Shown here: one piece after another, positions 1 through 7,971 of the stretch
Position numbering within the stretch: position 1 is the stretch's first letter
Layout: every line of letters starts with the position of its first letter
Assembly (NCBI RefSeq): GCF_014836635.1
Contig: NZ_JACSQL010000001.1
Location: forward strand, 62,001 to 126,000
Length of the DNA: 64,000 nucleotides
Origin: Paenibacillus gallinarum
GTDB lineage: Bacteria; Bacillota; Bacilli; Paenibacillales; Paenibacillaceae
Direction: 5' to 3'
Program-made: the position numbers and the translations under genes
Notes under the pieces: generated by a model
What the model was told of the DNA's origin: nothing
Database searches by the model: none
Seen by the model: only the letters and a program-made list of their open reading frames with translations

Positions 1-1
1 C

Positions 2-337
2 TACAATCTTCAGTCAAACCCCTATGGATTCATTGAATTTACTTTTCGCAAAAGTGCACATGTGTTTGTATATGCTGTACTCACACTTCTAGCCCATTAT
101 CTGATTCGAAAAAAGTGGGGGAGAAACCTGTACAGCTATATTCTCCCGCTCATTTTTGTTGTTACGGTGGCAAGTATTGATGAGACCTTGCAAAAATTTT
201 CAGCGGATCGTACGTCCTCCCCCTATGACGTTCTCCTAGACTTCACCGGTGGATGCATCGCTCTACTTCTCATGATCCTGATTGAAAGGATCTCACGCAA
301 ACGCAGGTCTAAAGATTCTTCTTCGCTCATAACCTGA
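2..337 (+). CDS. VanZ-like family membrane protein (5' end cut by window)
   Basis: The reading frame is open from base 2, so the gene starts before the window; a GTG at 62 is internal. The visible part has the VanZ signature: an R-K-S-A-H-V-F-x-Y segment before a membrane helix, then D-E-T-L-Q-K-F with a following R and a D-V-L-L-D-F-T-G-G stretch leading into the last helix. At least three hydrophobic helices are visible, and a basic tail (RISRKRRSK) ends the protein. VanZ was named for a teicoplanin-resistance accessory protein, but most homologues are uncharacterised membrane proteins, so no resistance role is inferred. The next gene follows 33 bases downstream in the same direction. Confidence 0.8.
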   Translation, partial: YNLQSNPYGFIEFTFRKSAHVFVYAVLTLLAHYLIRKKWGRNLYSYILPLIFVVTVASIDETLQKFSADRTSSPYDVLLDFTGGCIALLLMILIERISRKRRSKDSSSLIT

Positions 338-370
338 GAAAGATACAAAGGACAAGAGGGAGGGAGCATC

Positions 371-862
371 ATGCTGCGCAGACGCCGAGGGAATGGATTT
401 ATCAAATTGCTCACTGCCATCCTGGTGGTGGGCTTGATTATTCTTTTGTTCTGGAGTGTACGTGGGATGGTTAAATCAACGAATGGAGAAGAAGCGGTAA
501 AGATCGTTGAACAATTCTATGATTATGAGCAAGAAGGGGACTTTGGAAGTTCGTGGGAACTGTTTCATTCGCTCATGAAGGAAAGATATAAGAAACCCGA
601 CTATGTTCAGACCCGGGCGCATGTGTTTATGCAGCATTTCGGTACGAACACCTTCCAGTATGAACGGAGCGAACCAGAGCGAAAATTCGATGTACAGTTG
701 GTAGAAGGAACAGAACCGCTGAAAGAAGTTTACCTTATTACGGTAACCCAGATCTATCATTCTTCCTTTGGTAATTTTAAGATCGTTCAGCCTGTATATG
801 CTGCTGAAGAGTCGGGCGATTGGCGGGTATTATGGTCATTTCAGAAATCTGAAGATTTCTAA
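371..862 (+). CDS. hypothetical membrane-anchored protein
   Basis: Protein of 163 residues. A basic N-terminus (MLRRRRGNGF) precedes one membrane helix at about residues 12-30, after which about 130 residues should lie outside the cell. The outer part begins E-E-A-V-K-I-V-E-Q-F-Y-D-Y-E and alternates helix and strand, ending in a strand with DWRVLWSF. This layout resembles the NTF2-like fold of many small Gram-positive exported proteins, but that is inference from layout only. The ribosome site GGGAGGG lies 7 bases before the ATG. The gene follows the VanZ-like gene closely and is closed by a strong terminator, so the two probably share a transcript. No function is recognised. Confidence 0.75.
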   Translation: MLRRRRGNGFIKLLTAILVVGLIILLFWSVRGMVKSTNGEEAVKIVEQFYDYEQEGDFGSSWELFHSLMKERYKKPDYVQTRAHVFMQHFGTNTFQYERSEPERKFDVQLVEGTEPLKEVYLITVTQIYHSSFGNFKIVQPVYAAEESGDWRVLWSFQKSEDF

Positions 863-882
863 TGTTTCATTTATATGAAGAG

Positions 883-935
883 CCCCTTTATGCATGGAGA
901 AATTCGGTGCATAGAGGGGCTCTTTTTGTTTTTCA
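883..935. terminator. rho-independent terminator
   Basis: Long inverted repeat around AGAGCCCCT and AGGGGCTCT, followed by a T-rich run on the plus strand. It ends the VanZ / membrane-protein unit. Confidence 0.85.
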
Positions 936-969
936 TCTCTACTTTTTTCAAAATCGCAAAGAAGTTGTC

Positions 970-1097
970 CTAACGTACAAGCAGTAAGCGTACAATAAAG
1001 TAGGTCAAGATGGGTGCGCCTACAATAACGAGTACAGGTACGAGGCTGATGTGCCTCGATGCATTCCTCCTGCATTTTTCACTGTTCTTGTCATCAT
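970..1097 (-). pseudogene. possible small membrane peptide, apparently frameshifted
   Basis: On the minus strand an AGGAGG site precedes ATG-ATG at 1097, which opens MMTRTVKNAGGMHRG and then soon stops. One base out of phase, the next stretch reads as one clean membrane helix (HISLVPVLVIVGAPILTYF, then IVRLLLVR) up to a stop at 970. Adding one base near 1055-1060, for example in a GG run, would join both halves into a peptide of about 42 residues with a cytoplasmic head and one helix. It may be a true degraded gene, a sequence error, or chance. No family is recognised. Apart from this and the sites listed separately, the 863-1386 gap holds nothing I can support. Confidence 0.28.
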
Positions 1098-1127
1098 TCT
1101 TCCTCCTAAAAACAACTGTATTTATAT

Positions 1128-1142
1128 AGTACATTTTGTATC
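1128..1142. promoter_or_regulatory. operator-like half of an inverted repeat pair
   Basis: TACATTTTGTATC at 1130-1142 is the exact reverse complement of GATACAAAATGTA at 1308-1320. It lies upstream of the minus-strand small ORF, next to an AT-rich TATATAAAT stretch that could be its -10 region. Confidence 0.4.
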
Positions 1143-1275
1143 ATTTGTCCGTGGTCGTGTGAATACGATAATGACTTGTTTACGTAATTCTTACGTAATT
1201 CAACAGCTGTTTTCAGAAAAAACGCGATTTAACCCATAAAATACAGGTTATATTTGTAATACAGGGTGATTATTC

Positions 1276-1304
1276 TTGACAAAGATATAGGACTCCATTA
1301 TGTT
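1276..1304 (+). promoter_or_regulatory. sigma-A-type promoter for the zinc-ribbon gene
   Basis: TTGACA at 1276-1281, 17 bases, then TATGTT at 1299-1304. It lies about 80 bases before the ATG at 1387. A palindrome sits just after the -10, where a repressor would block it. Confidence 0.55.
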
Positions 1305-1307
1305 CGA

Positions 1308-1322
1308 GATACAAAATGTATC
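1308..1322. promoter_or_regulatory. palindromic operator candidate
   Basis: GATACAAAATGTATC is a perfect palindrome with arms GATACA/TGTATC and three central A bases. It overlaps the expected transcription start of the promoter at 1276-1304. The cognate regulator is not recognised. Confidence 0.45.
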
Positions 1323-1386
1323 GAATTAGATCGATTTTTGTAGTTCAAGAATGTGTTGCACGTTACTTGAATGGGAGGGGTTTGAT

Positions 1387-1677
1387 ATGATAGGTACTCG
1401 TCGTTTTTATTGTGTAGCCTGCAAGAAAATTATGTGGGTCGAGAATGAGTCTGTAAGTACTTTTGACTCAAGTCGCATTACAGCCGATCTTATCTTCCGG
1501 ACCGGATTCTATCGAAATGAAATGCCGCTTGGCTATTGTGGTCACTGCCGGGAACTTCATCATCAGCCGCAAGATCAGGAGCAGGCTTCTCAGCAGGAGA
1601 GTCATGATCTTCCTTCCATAAATCCACAGAAGAGTGCTTCCTCTCTCGAATGTAGTACAGGTTGTATGGTACACTAG
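1387..1677 (+). CDS. small protein with two CxxC pairs (zinc-ribbon-like)
   Basis: Protein of 96 residues from the ATG at 1387, chosen because GGGAGGGG ends 6 bases before it; an earlier in-frame ATG at 1351 lacks a ribosome site. CVAC (about residues 9-12) and CGHC (about 50-53) could bind one zinc ion, with E-S-V-S-T-F-D between them. The last 40 residues are rich in Q, S and H and look disordered. No family is recognised. It lies just before an ABC exporter pair in the same direction and has its own promoter with an operator-like palindrome. Confidence 0.65.
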   Translation: MIGTRRFYCVACKKIMWVENESVSTFDSSRITADLIFRTGFYRNEMPLGYCGHCRELHHQPQDQEQASQQESHDLPSINPQKSASSLECSTGCMVH

Positions 1678-1735
1678 CTTCTGAGCTTAAGTTTCAGTAC
1701 GAATCTGTACGATATTTGATAAATAAGGAGTGAAC

Positions 1736-2650
1736 TTGTCCATGCATCAAGAACCTGTTGTTCGAATGCAAGGGGTCAGCAAAGTCATTTCTTCCCGCTA
1801 TCTAGTACGAGACCTGACTCTGGATATCCATCCAGGCCAGGTTTTTGGTTTTTTAGGACCCAATGGCGCGGGAAAAACGACGACGATCCGTATGATGGTT
1901 GGACTGATTTCGATCAGTGAAGGCGATATACAAATTGCGGGGCATAGTATAAAACATGAATTTGAAGAGGCGATTCGCGAGGTAGGGGCGATCGTAGAAA
2001 ACCCGGAAATGTACAAATTTATGACCGGATACCAGAACCTGTTACATTTTGCTCGGATGTCACCAGGTGTAACCAAGGAACGAATTCAGGAAGCGATTGA
2101 ACTTGTCGGGCTTACGCAGCGTATTCATGATAAGGTGAAGAATTACTCGCTAGGAATGCGGCAGCGACTTGGCGTGGCACAGGCAATTTTGCATCGTCCC
2201 AAACTGCTTATTCTAGATGAGCCGACGAACGGACTGGATCCTCAGGGAATTCGTGAACTGCGGGATTATCTCCGCAAACTATGTGATGAAGAAGGAACGA
2301 CCGTCTTCGTATCCAGTCACCTGTTATCTGAGATGGAGCTGATGTGTGATACGGTGGCCGTCATACAAAATGGAAACCTCATTGATGTGAGAAGCGTAAG
2401 AGAAGAGGGAGTACAAACGGTGACGGAATATGTCTTTGAGGTGAGTGACGTGGATATGGCGTACAAGCTCCTTAAGGGTGAAGGAAGAGTAGAGCAAGGT
2501 ATGTTATATCTGTCAGGAACGAGAGATGAAGCTGCAGCGCTGAATGCTCTTCTTGTGCAACGTGGAATACAGGTATATGGAATTCGTGCTAGAAAGAATT
2601 CTCTAGAAGATCGGTTCCTAGCCCTTACAGGAGGTGAATCGATTGAGTAA
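1736..2650 (+). CDS. ABC transporter ATP-binding protein (ABC-2 exporter type)
   Basis: About 304 residues. The nucleotide-binding domain has Walker A GPNGAGKTT, the signature YSLGMRQRL, Walker B LLILDEPTNGLDP and a switch His in FVSSHL. The C-terminal 80 residues are the extra domain usual in the CcmA/BcrA group, which powers two-component exporters of peptides, antibiotics or unknown substrates. The start is uncertain: AAGGAG at 1725-1730 best fits TTG at 1736 (5-base gap); ATG at 1742 is possible, and GTG at 1730 overlaps the ribosome site. The last codons overlap the start of the permease gene, so the two are translationally coupled. Confidence 0.9.
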   Translation: MSMHQEPVVRMQGVSKVISSRYLVRDLTLDIHPGQVFGFLGPNGAGKTTTIRMMVGLISISEGDIQIAGHSIKHEFEEAIREVGAIVENPEMYKFMTGYQNLLHFARMSPGVTKERIQEAIELVGLTQRIHDKVKNYSLGMRQRLGVAQAILHRPKLLILDEPTNGLDPQGIRELRDYLRKLCDEEGTTVFVSSHLLSEMELMCDTVAVIQNGNLIDVRSVREEGVQTVTEYVFEVSDVDMAYKLLKGEGRVEQGMLYLSGTRDEAAALNALLVQRGIQVYGIRARKNSLEDRFLALTGGESIE

Positions 2651-3422
2651 TTTTTTGATGCTTGTCCATAATGAGAATATGAAGATATACCGTCGTATGC
2701 GGACATGGGTCATGCTGGGCATTTTGGCTTTCATGTCGATCATCATCCCCTATCTCTTTTCCGGCAACGGGGGAGGAGAGACGACTTCTTTCTGGGAGGG
2801 AGCGATGCTCGCGGTTACGTTTGTCAGCTTCCTGAATACGATCTTTTCCGTCGTTATCGCCGCAGATTCCGTAGCAGGTGAGTTCTCCTGGGGAACGATT
2901 AAGCTCTTGCTGATCCGTCCTTGGACGCGGAGTAAGATTCTTTTCTCCAAGTATCTTTCTGTTCTGCTATTCAGCATACTCAGTACACTTACCATGATTC
3001 TGCTTGCTCTCGGTACATCGTATCTGCTTCTATCTTCTACAGCGGATGTGGGAATGATACCTGAAAATATGACTCCCGCGAGTTATGCAGTGATTAGTTG
3101 GGTATTTGAATATGTAGATCTATTTATTACGATTGCGATTGCTTTTATGGTATCAACCGTATTTCGTTCGGGTGCGCTTGCGATCGGCTTGTCTCTATTT
3201 ATCCTATTTACTCAGGGGATCTTCGGAATGATCTTTAATCCTGAACGTTATGTATGGGCGAAGTACATACTTTTTACGAATATGGATCTTAGTCAGTATA
3301 TGTATGGGGATGGCCTCGGAGGTATGACTCTTGGTTTCTCGATGATGATTCTCGCCGTGTATTATGCCATCTTTATGGGAATCTCCTGGTACGTATTTAG
3401 CAAAAGAGATGTGGCTGCGTAA
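2643..3422 (+). CDS. ABC-2 type transporter permease
   Basis: Membrane partner of the preceding ATPase, 259 residues with about six hydrophobic helices. The soluble stretch after helix 2 contains A-A-D-S-V-A-G-E-F-S-W-G-T-I-K, the conserved pattern of ABC-2 permeases in which the E-x-x-x-G-T loop contacts the ATPase. TTG at 2643 is chosen as start because AGGAGG ends 8 bases before it, inside the ATPase gene, and the two genes overlap by 8 bases. Substrate unknown; subunits of this kind often export antimicrobial peptides or lipids. Confidence 0.88.
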   Translation: MSNFLMLVHNENMKIYRRMRTWVMLGILAFMSIIIPYLFSGNGGGETTSFWEGAMLAVTFVSFLNTIFSVVIAADSVAGEFSWGTIKLLLIRPWTRSKILFSKYLSVLLFSILSTLTMILLALGTSYLLLSSTADVGMIPENMTPASYAVISWVFEYVDLFITIAIAFMVSTVFRSGALAIGLSLFILFTQGIFGMIFNPERYVWAKYILFTNMDLSQYMYGDGLGGMTLGFSMMILAVYYAIFMGISWYVFSKRDVAA

Positions 3423-3517
3423 AGCAGCATGACCGGATCGTAGTTACGCTTAAGGTATCCATACAGAAGCTTCCCTGCACATCGTAGACAAAATTTATGT
3501 GGATGGAGGGTCTGGCA

Positions 3518-4597
3518 TTGACTCAAACAAACCGATTTTTCCGGTTTCTGATCGGAATTATTTTGGTCTTTCTCGTGATTTACCTGGGTTCAAAAGTAAA
3601 CTTTATTTTTGACCCGATCATCTCGTTCGTCAGTATTATTCTTGTTCCACTCATGCTGGCTGCGTTCTTCTATTATCTGCTTCGGCCTTTGGTAGAAATT
3701 ATGGCGAAGCGAAAACTCAATCGTACGGTTGCCGTTCTCTTGATTTATCTGGCGATCACTCTGATTCTGGTTGGGTTTATTCTAGGCGTATGGCCTTCTC
3801 TTCGGGCGCAGTTCCTGGCATTCATCGAGAGTGCACCTGATCTGCTTAATATGCTTGGGAAGCAAGTGAAGGAATTAGAACAGAGCGGCGTTCTTGCCCA
3901 GTTTTTCCCGGAAGGTACGAATATATTATCTAAGGTGACTGATATTATCAATCAGGGATTTACGGTGGCCGCCAACTATTTGTCGGGTCTCGTTTCCTTC
4001 TTCTCCTCCTTTGTGGTAGTACTCTTTGTTTCACCGATTATGCTGTTCTTTATGCTCAAAGAGGGCGGTAAATTTGGAGAGAACATTGTCAGCTTCCTGC
4101 CAAGACGTTTTCGAGATGAAGGTACGGATTTGCTGAATGATATTGATAACTCACTCAGTGGATTTATTGTAGGCCGTGTAATAGCGAATGTTGCTTTAGG
4201 TGTACTCATGTACATTGGTTTTCTTATTATTGGTTTACCGTATGCGTTACTTCTTACCGTCGTCTCCATAATTATGAATTTCATTCCATTCATTGGGGCG
4301 ATTGTATCTTCTATTCCGATTGTGATTATTGCTTTCACGGAAGATCCTGTAATGGCAATCTGGTCGCTGGTTATCATTCTTGTAGCACAGCAAATTCAGG
4401 ATAACCTACTGGCACCGTACATTATGAACAAGACGCTGGATATCCATCCAATCACAACCATCGTTGTTGTACTCGTGGGCGGAGATATCGGAGGACTTAT
4501 CGGTATGCTGCTGGCGATCCCAGTTTACATGACGGTAAAGATCATTGTTGGACGTGTATATAACGTGTTCTTTAAAGATCGTTGGGAAAAAGTATAG
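3518..4597 (+). CDS. AI-2E family transporter (UPF0118)
   Basis: About 359 residues with seven or eight membrane helices and a large soluble segment at residues 80-150 (ESAPDLLNMLGKQVKELE). The family motifs are visible: P-L-V-E near helix 2, V-V-L-F-V-S-P-I-M-L-F-F-M-L-K-E-G in the middle, and D-N-L-L-A-P-Y-I-M with P-I-T-T near the end. Family members include E. coli TqsA and Bacillus sodium/proton antiporters, so the substrate here is open. TTG at 3518 is taken as start because GGAGGG lies 7 bases before it; an ATG at 3497 has no ribosome site. Confidence 0.87.
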   Translation: MTQTNRFFRFLIGIILVFLVIYLGSKVNFIFDPIISFVSIILVPLMLAAFFYYLLRPLVEIMAKRKLNRTVAVLLIYLAITLILVGFILGVWPSLRAQFLAFIESAPDLLNMLGKQVKELEQSGVLAQFFPEGTNILSKVTDIINQGFTVAANYLSGLVSFFSSFVVVLFVSPIMLFFMLKEGGKFGENIVSFLPRRFRDEGTDLLNDIDNSLSGFIVGRVIANVALGVLMYIGFLIIGLPYALLLTVVSIIMNFIPFIGAIVSSIPIVIIAFTEDPVMAIWSLVIILVAQQIQDNLLAPYIMNKTLDIHPITTIVVVLVGGDIGGLIGMLLAIPVYMTVKIIVGRVYNVFFKDRWEKV

Positions 4598-4646
4598 AAG
4601 AAACGGAAGAATAACTACATTCATAATCTGCTTGTAAATAAAGCAA

Positions 4647-4690
4647 AATAAGGCCCGCATCCTACATAGAGGATGCGGGCCTTATTCTAT
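4647..4690. terminator. bidirectional terminator
   Basis: Seventeen-base perfect arms AATAAGGCCCGCATCCT / AGGATGCGGGCCTTATT with a 6-base loop. It lies between two convergent genes and serves both. Confidence 0.9.
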
Positions 4691-4701
4691 ATAACAACGA
4701 A

Positions 4702-6051
4702 TTACTCAGCCATAATGGCTTGTTCATCTAGTGCACTGGCAATAGGTACTTTCGATGCCACCGCAACTTTAAGGAAGCGGTTTTTCTCTTTTTCAATAAG
4801 AGTGAACGTAAGTCCTTCAAATTCAAATTCCTCTTGTACTTCCATTTCTGGCTGATGACTATACAGCCATCCTCCAATGGTATCCCATTCGTCTGTATCA
4901 AGCGCAGCGGAAAAGAGATCATTCACTTTCGAGAGCGACACTTTTCCGTCAAAGAGGATATGGTTCTCATCCATGATTTGGATTTCTTCTACCTCATCAG
5001 AGTCAAATTCATCTCTTATCTCACCGACAATTTGTTCCAGTACATCTTCGATGGTAACCATACCTGAAGTACCGCCGTATTCATCGACCAGGATCACAAT
5101 ATGATTGCCTTCTTGCTGCATTTTTTTCAGCAGGTCTTTGACCGGTGTAGTTTCATGTACTGCCGGAATCGGGTGGATCAAACTTTGAATATCAATCTTA
5201 TTAGAATCGTTGCCGTAATAGTCCAGGAAGAATTGTTTGGTATGAATAATTCCGATAATATCATCCTTGTTCTCATTAACGACAGGAAAACGAGTATACT
5301 GTTCTTCTTTAATGATGGCGAGATTCTCTTCGACCGACTTACTGGCGTATAGGCATACCATATCCGTACGTGGAACCATAATTTCTTTGGCTAACATCTC
5401 ATCAAAAGCAAAGATTCGGCTCACATATCCAAATTCACTTTGGTTGATCATGCCACTTTCAAAACTTTCGTTAATGATGATCTGCAGTTCCTCTTCAGAG
5501 TGAGCTTCTTCTTGTTCCGAAGCCGGTTTCACACCGAATAATTTAACAAGCTGGTTTGCAGAGCTATTTAAGACGAAAATAAATGGATACATCACTTTGT
5601 TAAACCAGATAATGGGTCCCGCAGTCCACATAGCCACCGTTTCGGCTTTACGAATCGAGACAGTCTTAGGAGCCAGTTCCCCTACAACGACATGTAAGTA
5701 AGTGATCATCATGAAAGCAAGTACAAAGGATAACACCGATCCTACGGATTCAGGTATTCCCCAGCTTGCAAACAATGGATGCAGAATTTTCTCAATCGTT
5801 GGTTCACCGAGCCAGCCAAGTCCGAGTGAAGTAATAGTAATTCCCAGCTGACAAGCAGACAGATAACCATCCAGATTGGCAACCACTTGCCTTACCGCGG
5901 CTGCTTTCTTATTGCCTTCTGCAATTAATTGATCGAGCCTACTTGTTCTTACACGTACTATGGCGAACTCAACAGCTACAAAAAATGCAGAAAATCCGAT
6001 GAGCACTGCCACCATTACTAAATTTAACGCGTAACTACTACCTTCGTCCAT
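4702..6051 (-). CDS. CNNM/CBS-domain membrane protein (HlyC/CorC family)
   Basis: About 449 residues. Residues 1-200 form the DUF21/CNNM membrane domain with about four helices (includes G-L-G-W-L-G-E-P-T and V-V-G-E-L-A-P-K). Residues 205-335 carry a pair of CBS domains (MVPRTDMVCL; GIIHTKQF; VDEYGGTSGMVTIEDVLEQIVGEI), and the last 85 residues are the CorC_HlyC domain. Relatives are linked to magnesium or other divalent ion export; the old name haemolysin is not supported by function. The ATG at 6051 fits AAGGAG 11 bases upstream; the ATG at 6072 lacks a ribosome site. It ends at a terminator shared with the AI-2E gene. Confidence 0.87.
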   Translation of the reverse strand: MDEGSSYALNLVMVAVLIGFSAFFVAVEFAIVRVRTSRLDQLIAEGNKKAAAVRQVVANLDGYLSACQLGITITSLGLGWLGEPTIEKILHPLFASWGIPESVGSVLSFVLAFMMITYLHVVVGELAPKTVSIRKAETVAMWTAGPIIWFNKVMYPFIFVLNSSANQLVKLFGVKPASEQEEAHSEEELQIIINESFESGMINQSEFGYVSRIFAFDEMLAKEIMVPRTDMVCLYASKSVEENLAIIKEEQYTRFPVVNENKDDIIGIIHTKQFFLDYYGNDSNKIDIQSLIHPIPAVHETTPVKDLLKKMQQEGNHIVILVDEYGGTSGMVTIEDVLEQIVGEIRDEFDSDEVEEIQIMDENHILFDGKVSLSKVNDLFSAALDTDEWDTIGGWLYSHQPEMEVQEEFEFEGLTFTLIEKEKNRFLKVAVASKVPIASALDEQAIMAE

Positions 6052-6369
6052 TTCACATCTCTTCTCCTTCATGATTTTAAAGTATATAAAAGTTTAACGA
6101 ATATTATATCGCATCTTCCATCTTATGACCAACTTGACATAAGGCCTAATAAGTGTTCTTACGGAAAAATAGTTCTCAAACACGATATGTATAGACTTGT
6201 ATATATATTAATGAAACATTTTCTTCTGATCCGAAACTGTTCACAGGAGATCAAAAAGGGAGATTCTGTACAGAAGCGTGCATGAAATACGCTGAAGTTT
6301 GTCAAACTGTATAGATGACTGTGTAGAGTCGTATTATGTTTTTTATCAGATCAGAGGAGGAGCTTAGCG
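6052..6369. other. divergent intergenic region
   Basis: 318 bases between the CNNM gene and cardiolipin synthase. It must hold both promoters, but I see only weak matches (for example TTGTCA near 6298) and no clear operator, repeat or RNA. GAGGAGG just before 6370 is the ribosome site of the next gene. Confidence 0.4.
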
Positions 6370-7815
6370 ATGATGGGGTCGGTTATTCTTTTTCTTATCC
6401 TATTGTATTTGGGTCAGACAATGCTTCTGTTATTGCTGGAATATAAGCGCCCGGACAGAGCCGCTGTGTGGATCTTCATTTCGTTCTGTCTGCCTCTGAT
6501 TGGTATATGGCTGTATCGGATTGCAGGAAGACCTTATGGCAAGAGTGCTTCTATGACAAGAGAAGAGTGGATGGTATGGCAAGAGATGCATTCACAGATC
6601 GCTGGGAAAGTAAGTAGGGTTACCTCTGTAGAGGACATGAAGAACAAAGATTTTACACATCACCTGCGCCTTTACAATCTGTTATCAGAAATTCCTAATA
6701 GTACAATCACGAGCTGCAATCATACAGATTATTATGCGGAAGGAGATCCGTTATTTACGGCTTTATTTCAAGATATCAAAGAGGCTAAGGAACATATCCA
6801 TCTCGAATTTTATATTATTCGGCATGATATTATGGGCACGATATTTCAAGATCTGCTAATCAAGAAGTCACAGGAAGGGGTTCAAGTACGAATCATCTGT
6901 GATGGATTTGGAAGCAAAAGTCTGTCGAAATCATTCATACAGCGTATGAAGGAAGCGGGGGTAGAAATTCATTTCTTTTTACCGCCATTACACGCACTAA
7001 AACTCAGAAAAATAAACTATCGGAATCATCGAAAAATCGTAGTGATTGATGGCACGATTGGCTATACGGGCGGGATGAATATCGGTGATGAGTACAAGGG
7101 CGAATCTCTCAAATTGGGATTCTGGCGTGACACGCACATGCGTATGCATGGGGATTCAGTCTACTATTTGCAGATGGCTTTTATTAAAGACTGGAGGCTG
7201 GTGAGCGGACAGACGCTTTGCACCCATCTGGTTCCGGATTTATTTCCTGAGCACAATTGTAAAGGAACAGAACAGGTGCAAGTAATCGCGAGCGGTCCCG
7301 ATGAGACCAGGCATCCCATTCAGGAGATGTGTTTTAATGCCATTGCGATGGCTAGCTCAAGGGTGTATATTACAACCCCTTATTTTATTCCGGATGTAGC
7401 GCTGATGACGGCGATTAAAACGGCTGCCCGAAGCGGGGTGGATGTAAGAGTGCTTATTCCCGGCAGGGCGGATTACAAGATTGTGCTGCTTGCATCGCTG
7501 TCTCATCTAGAAGAATTAATGGAAGCGGGAGTTACGTTCTACCGCTATCAGAAAGGGTTCGTTCATGCCAAGGTGGTAATCGTGGATCAATTACTGGCAG
7601 CGGTAGGATCAGCAAACCTTGATATGCGCAGCTTCTACAGCAATTTTGAACTGACAGCAGCCATGTATTCTCGGAGTGCGATAGACCAGTTGACAGCTAA
7701 TTTCGAACAAGATTTACAGGATAGTAAACGAATTGAATTAGGTGAATTTAAGCAACGTTCTCGGGCCTCCAAGTGCGCTGAAGTCGTATGTAGGTTGCTA
7801 TCTCCGCTGCTTTGA
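6370..7815 (+). CDS. cls: cardiolipin synthase (phospholipase D family)
   Basis: Joins two phosphatidylglycerol molecules to make cardiolipin and glycerol in the cell membrane. The 481-residue protein has two N-terminal helices (about residues 4-22 and 33-52), then two phospholipase D domains, each with an HKD motif: NHRKIVVIDG followed by GGMNIGDEY (about residues 219-240), and VHAKVVIVDQ followed by GSANLDMRSF (about 397-422). Length and layout match bacterial ClsA-type enzymes. ATG-ATG follows GAGGAGG. It is a single gene reading away from the CNNM gene. Assignment is firm; which of several paralogues it is cannot be told. Confidence 0.93.
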   Translation: MMGSVILFLILLYLGQTMLLLLLEYKRPDRAAVWIFISFCLPLIGIWLYRIAGRPYGKSASMTREEWMVWQEMHSQIAGKVSRVTSVEDMKNKDFTHHLRLYNLLSEIPNSTITSCNHTDYYAEGDPLFTALFQDIKEAKEHIHLEFYIIRHDIMGTIFQDLLIKKSQEGVQVRIICDGFGSKSLSKSFIQRMKEAGVEIHFFLPPLHALKLRKINYRNHRKIVVIDGTIGYTGGMNIGDEYKGESLKLGFWRDTHMRMHGDSVYYLQMAFIKDWRLVSGQTLCTHLVPDLFPEHNCKGTEQVQVIASGPDETRHPIQEMCFNAIAMASSRVYITTPYFIPDVALMTAIKTAARSGVDVRVLIPGRADYKIVLLASLSHLEELMEAGVTFYRYQKGFVHAKVVIVDQLLAAVGSANLDMRSFYSNFELTAAMYSRSAIDQLTANFEQDLQDSKRIELGEFKQRSRASKCAEVVCRLLSPLL

Positions 7816-7905
7816 TGAAATTTACCGGATTTCTAAAAGAAAAACAAGTTTCTAATCGTTTATCTCGGTTTTGCTGTCGTTCTTGTGACTTTTGTAACTT
7901 TGGTA

Positions 7906-7914
7906 TGTTATAAT
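7906..7914 (+). promoter_or_regulatory. extended -10 promoter of the YitT-family gene
   Basis: TG at 7906-7907, one base, then perfect TATAAT at 7909-7914, about 60 bases before the chosen ATG. The -35 region is weak (TGACTT at 7886, 17-base gap). Confidence 0.55.
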
Positions 7915-7971
7915 AAAGGCATCCAGTATGTCTTATGGCATAGAAAAAGTGAAAAGAAAAGGGGGAGTTCT

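Noticed and set aside
1051..1239. 62-codon plus-strand frame
   Set aside because: No ribosome site, low-complexity product, covers the palindrome and direct-repeat region.
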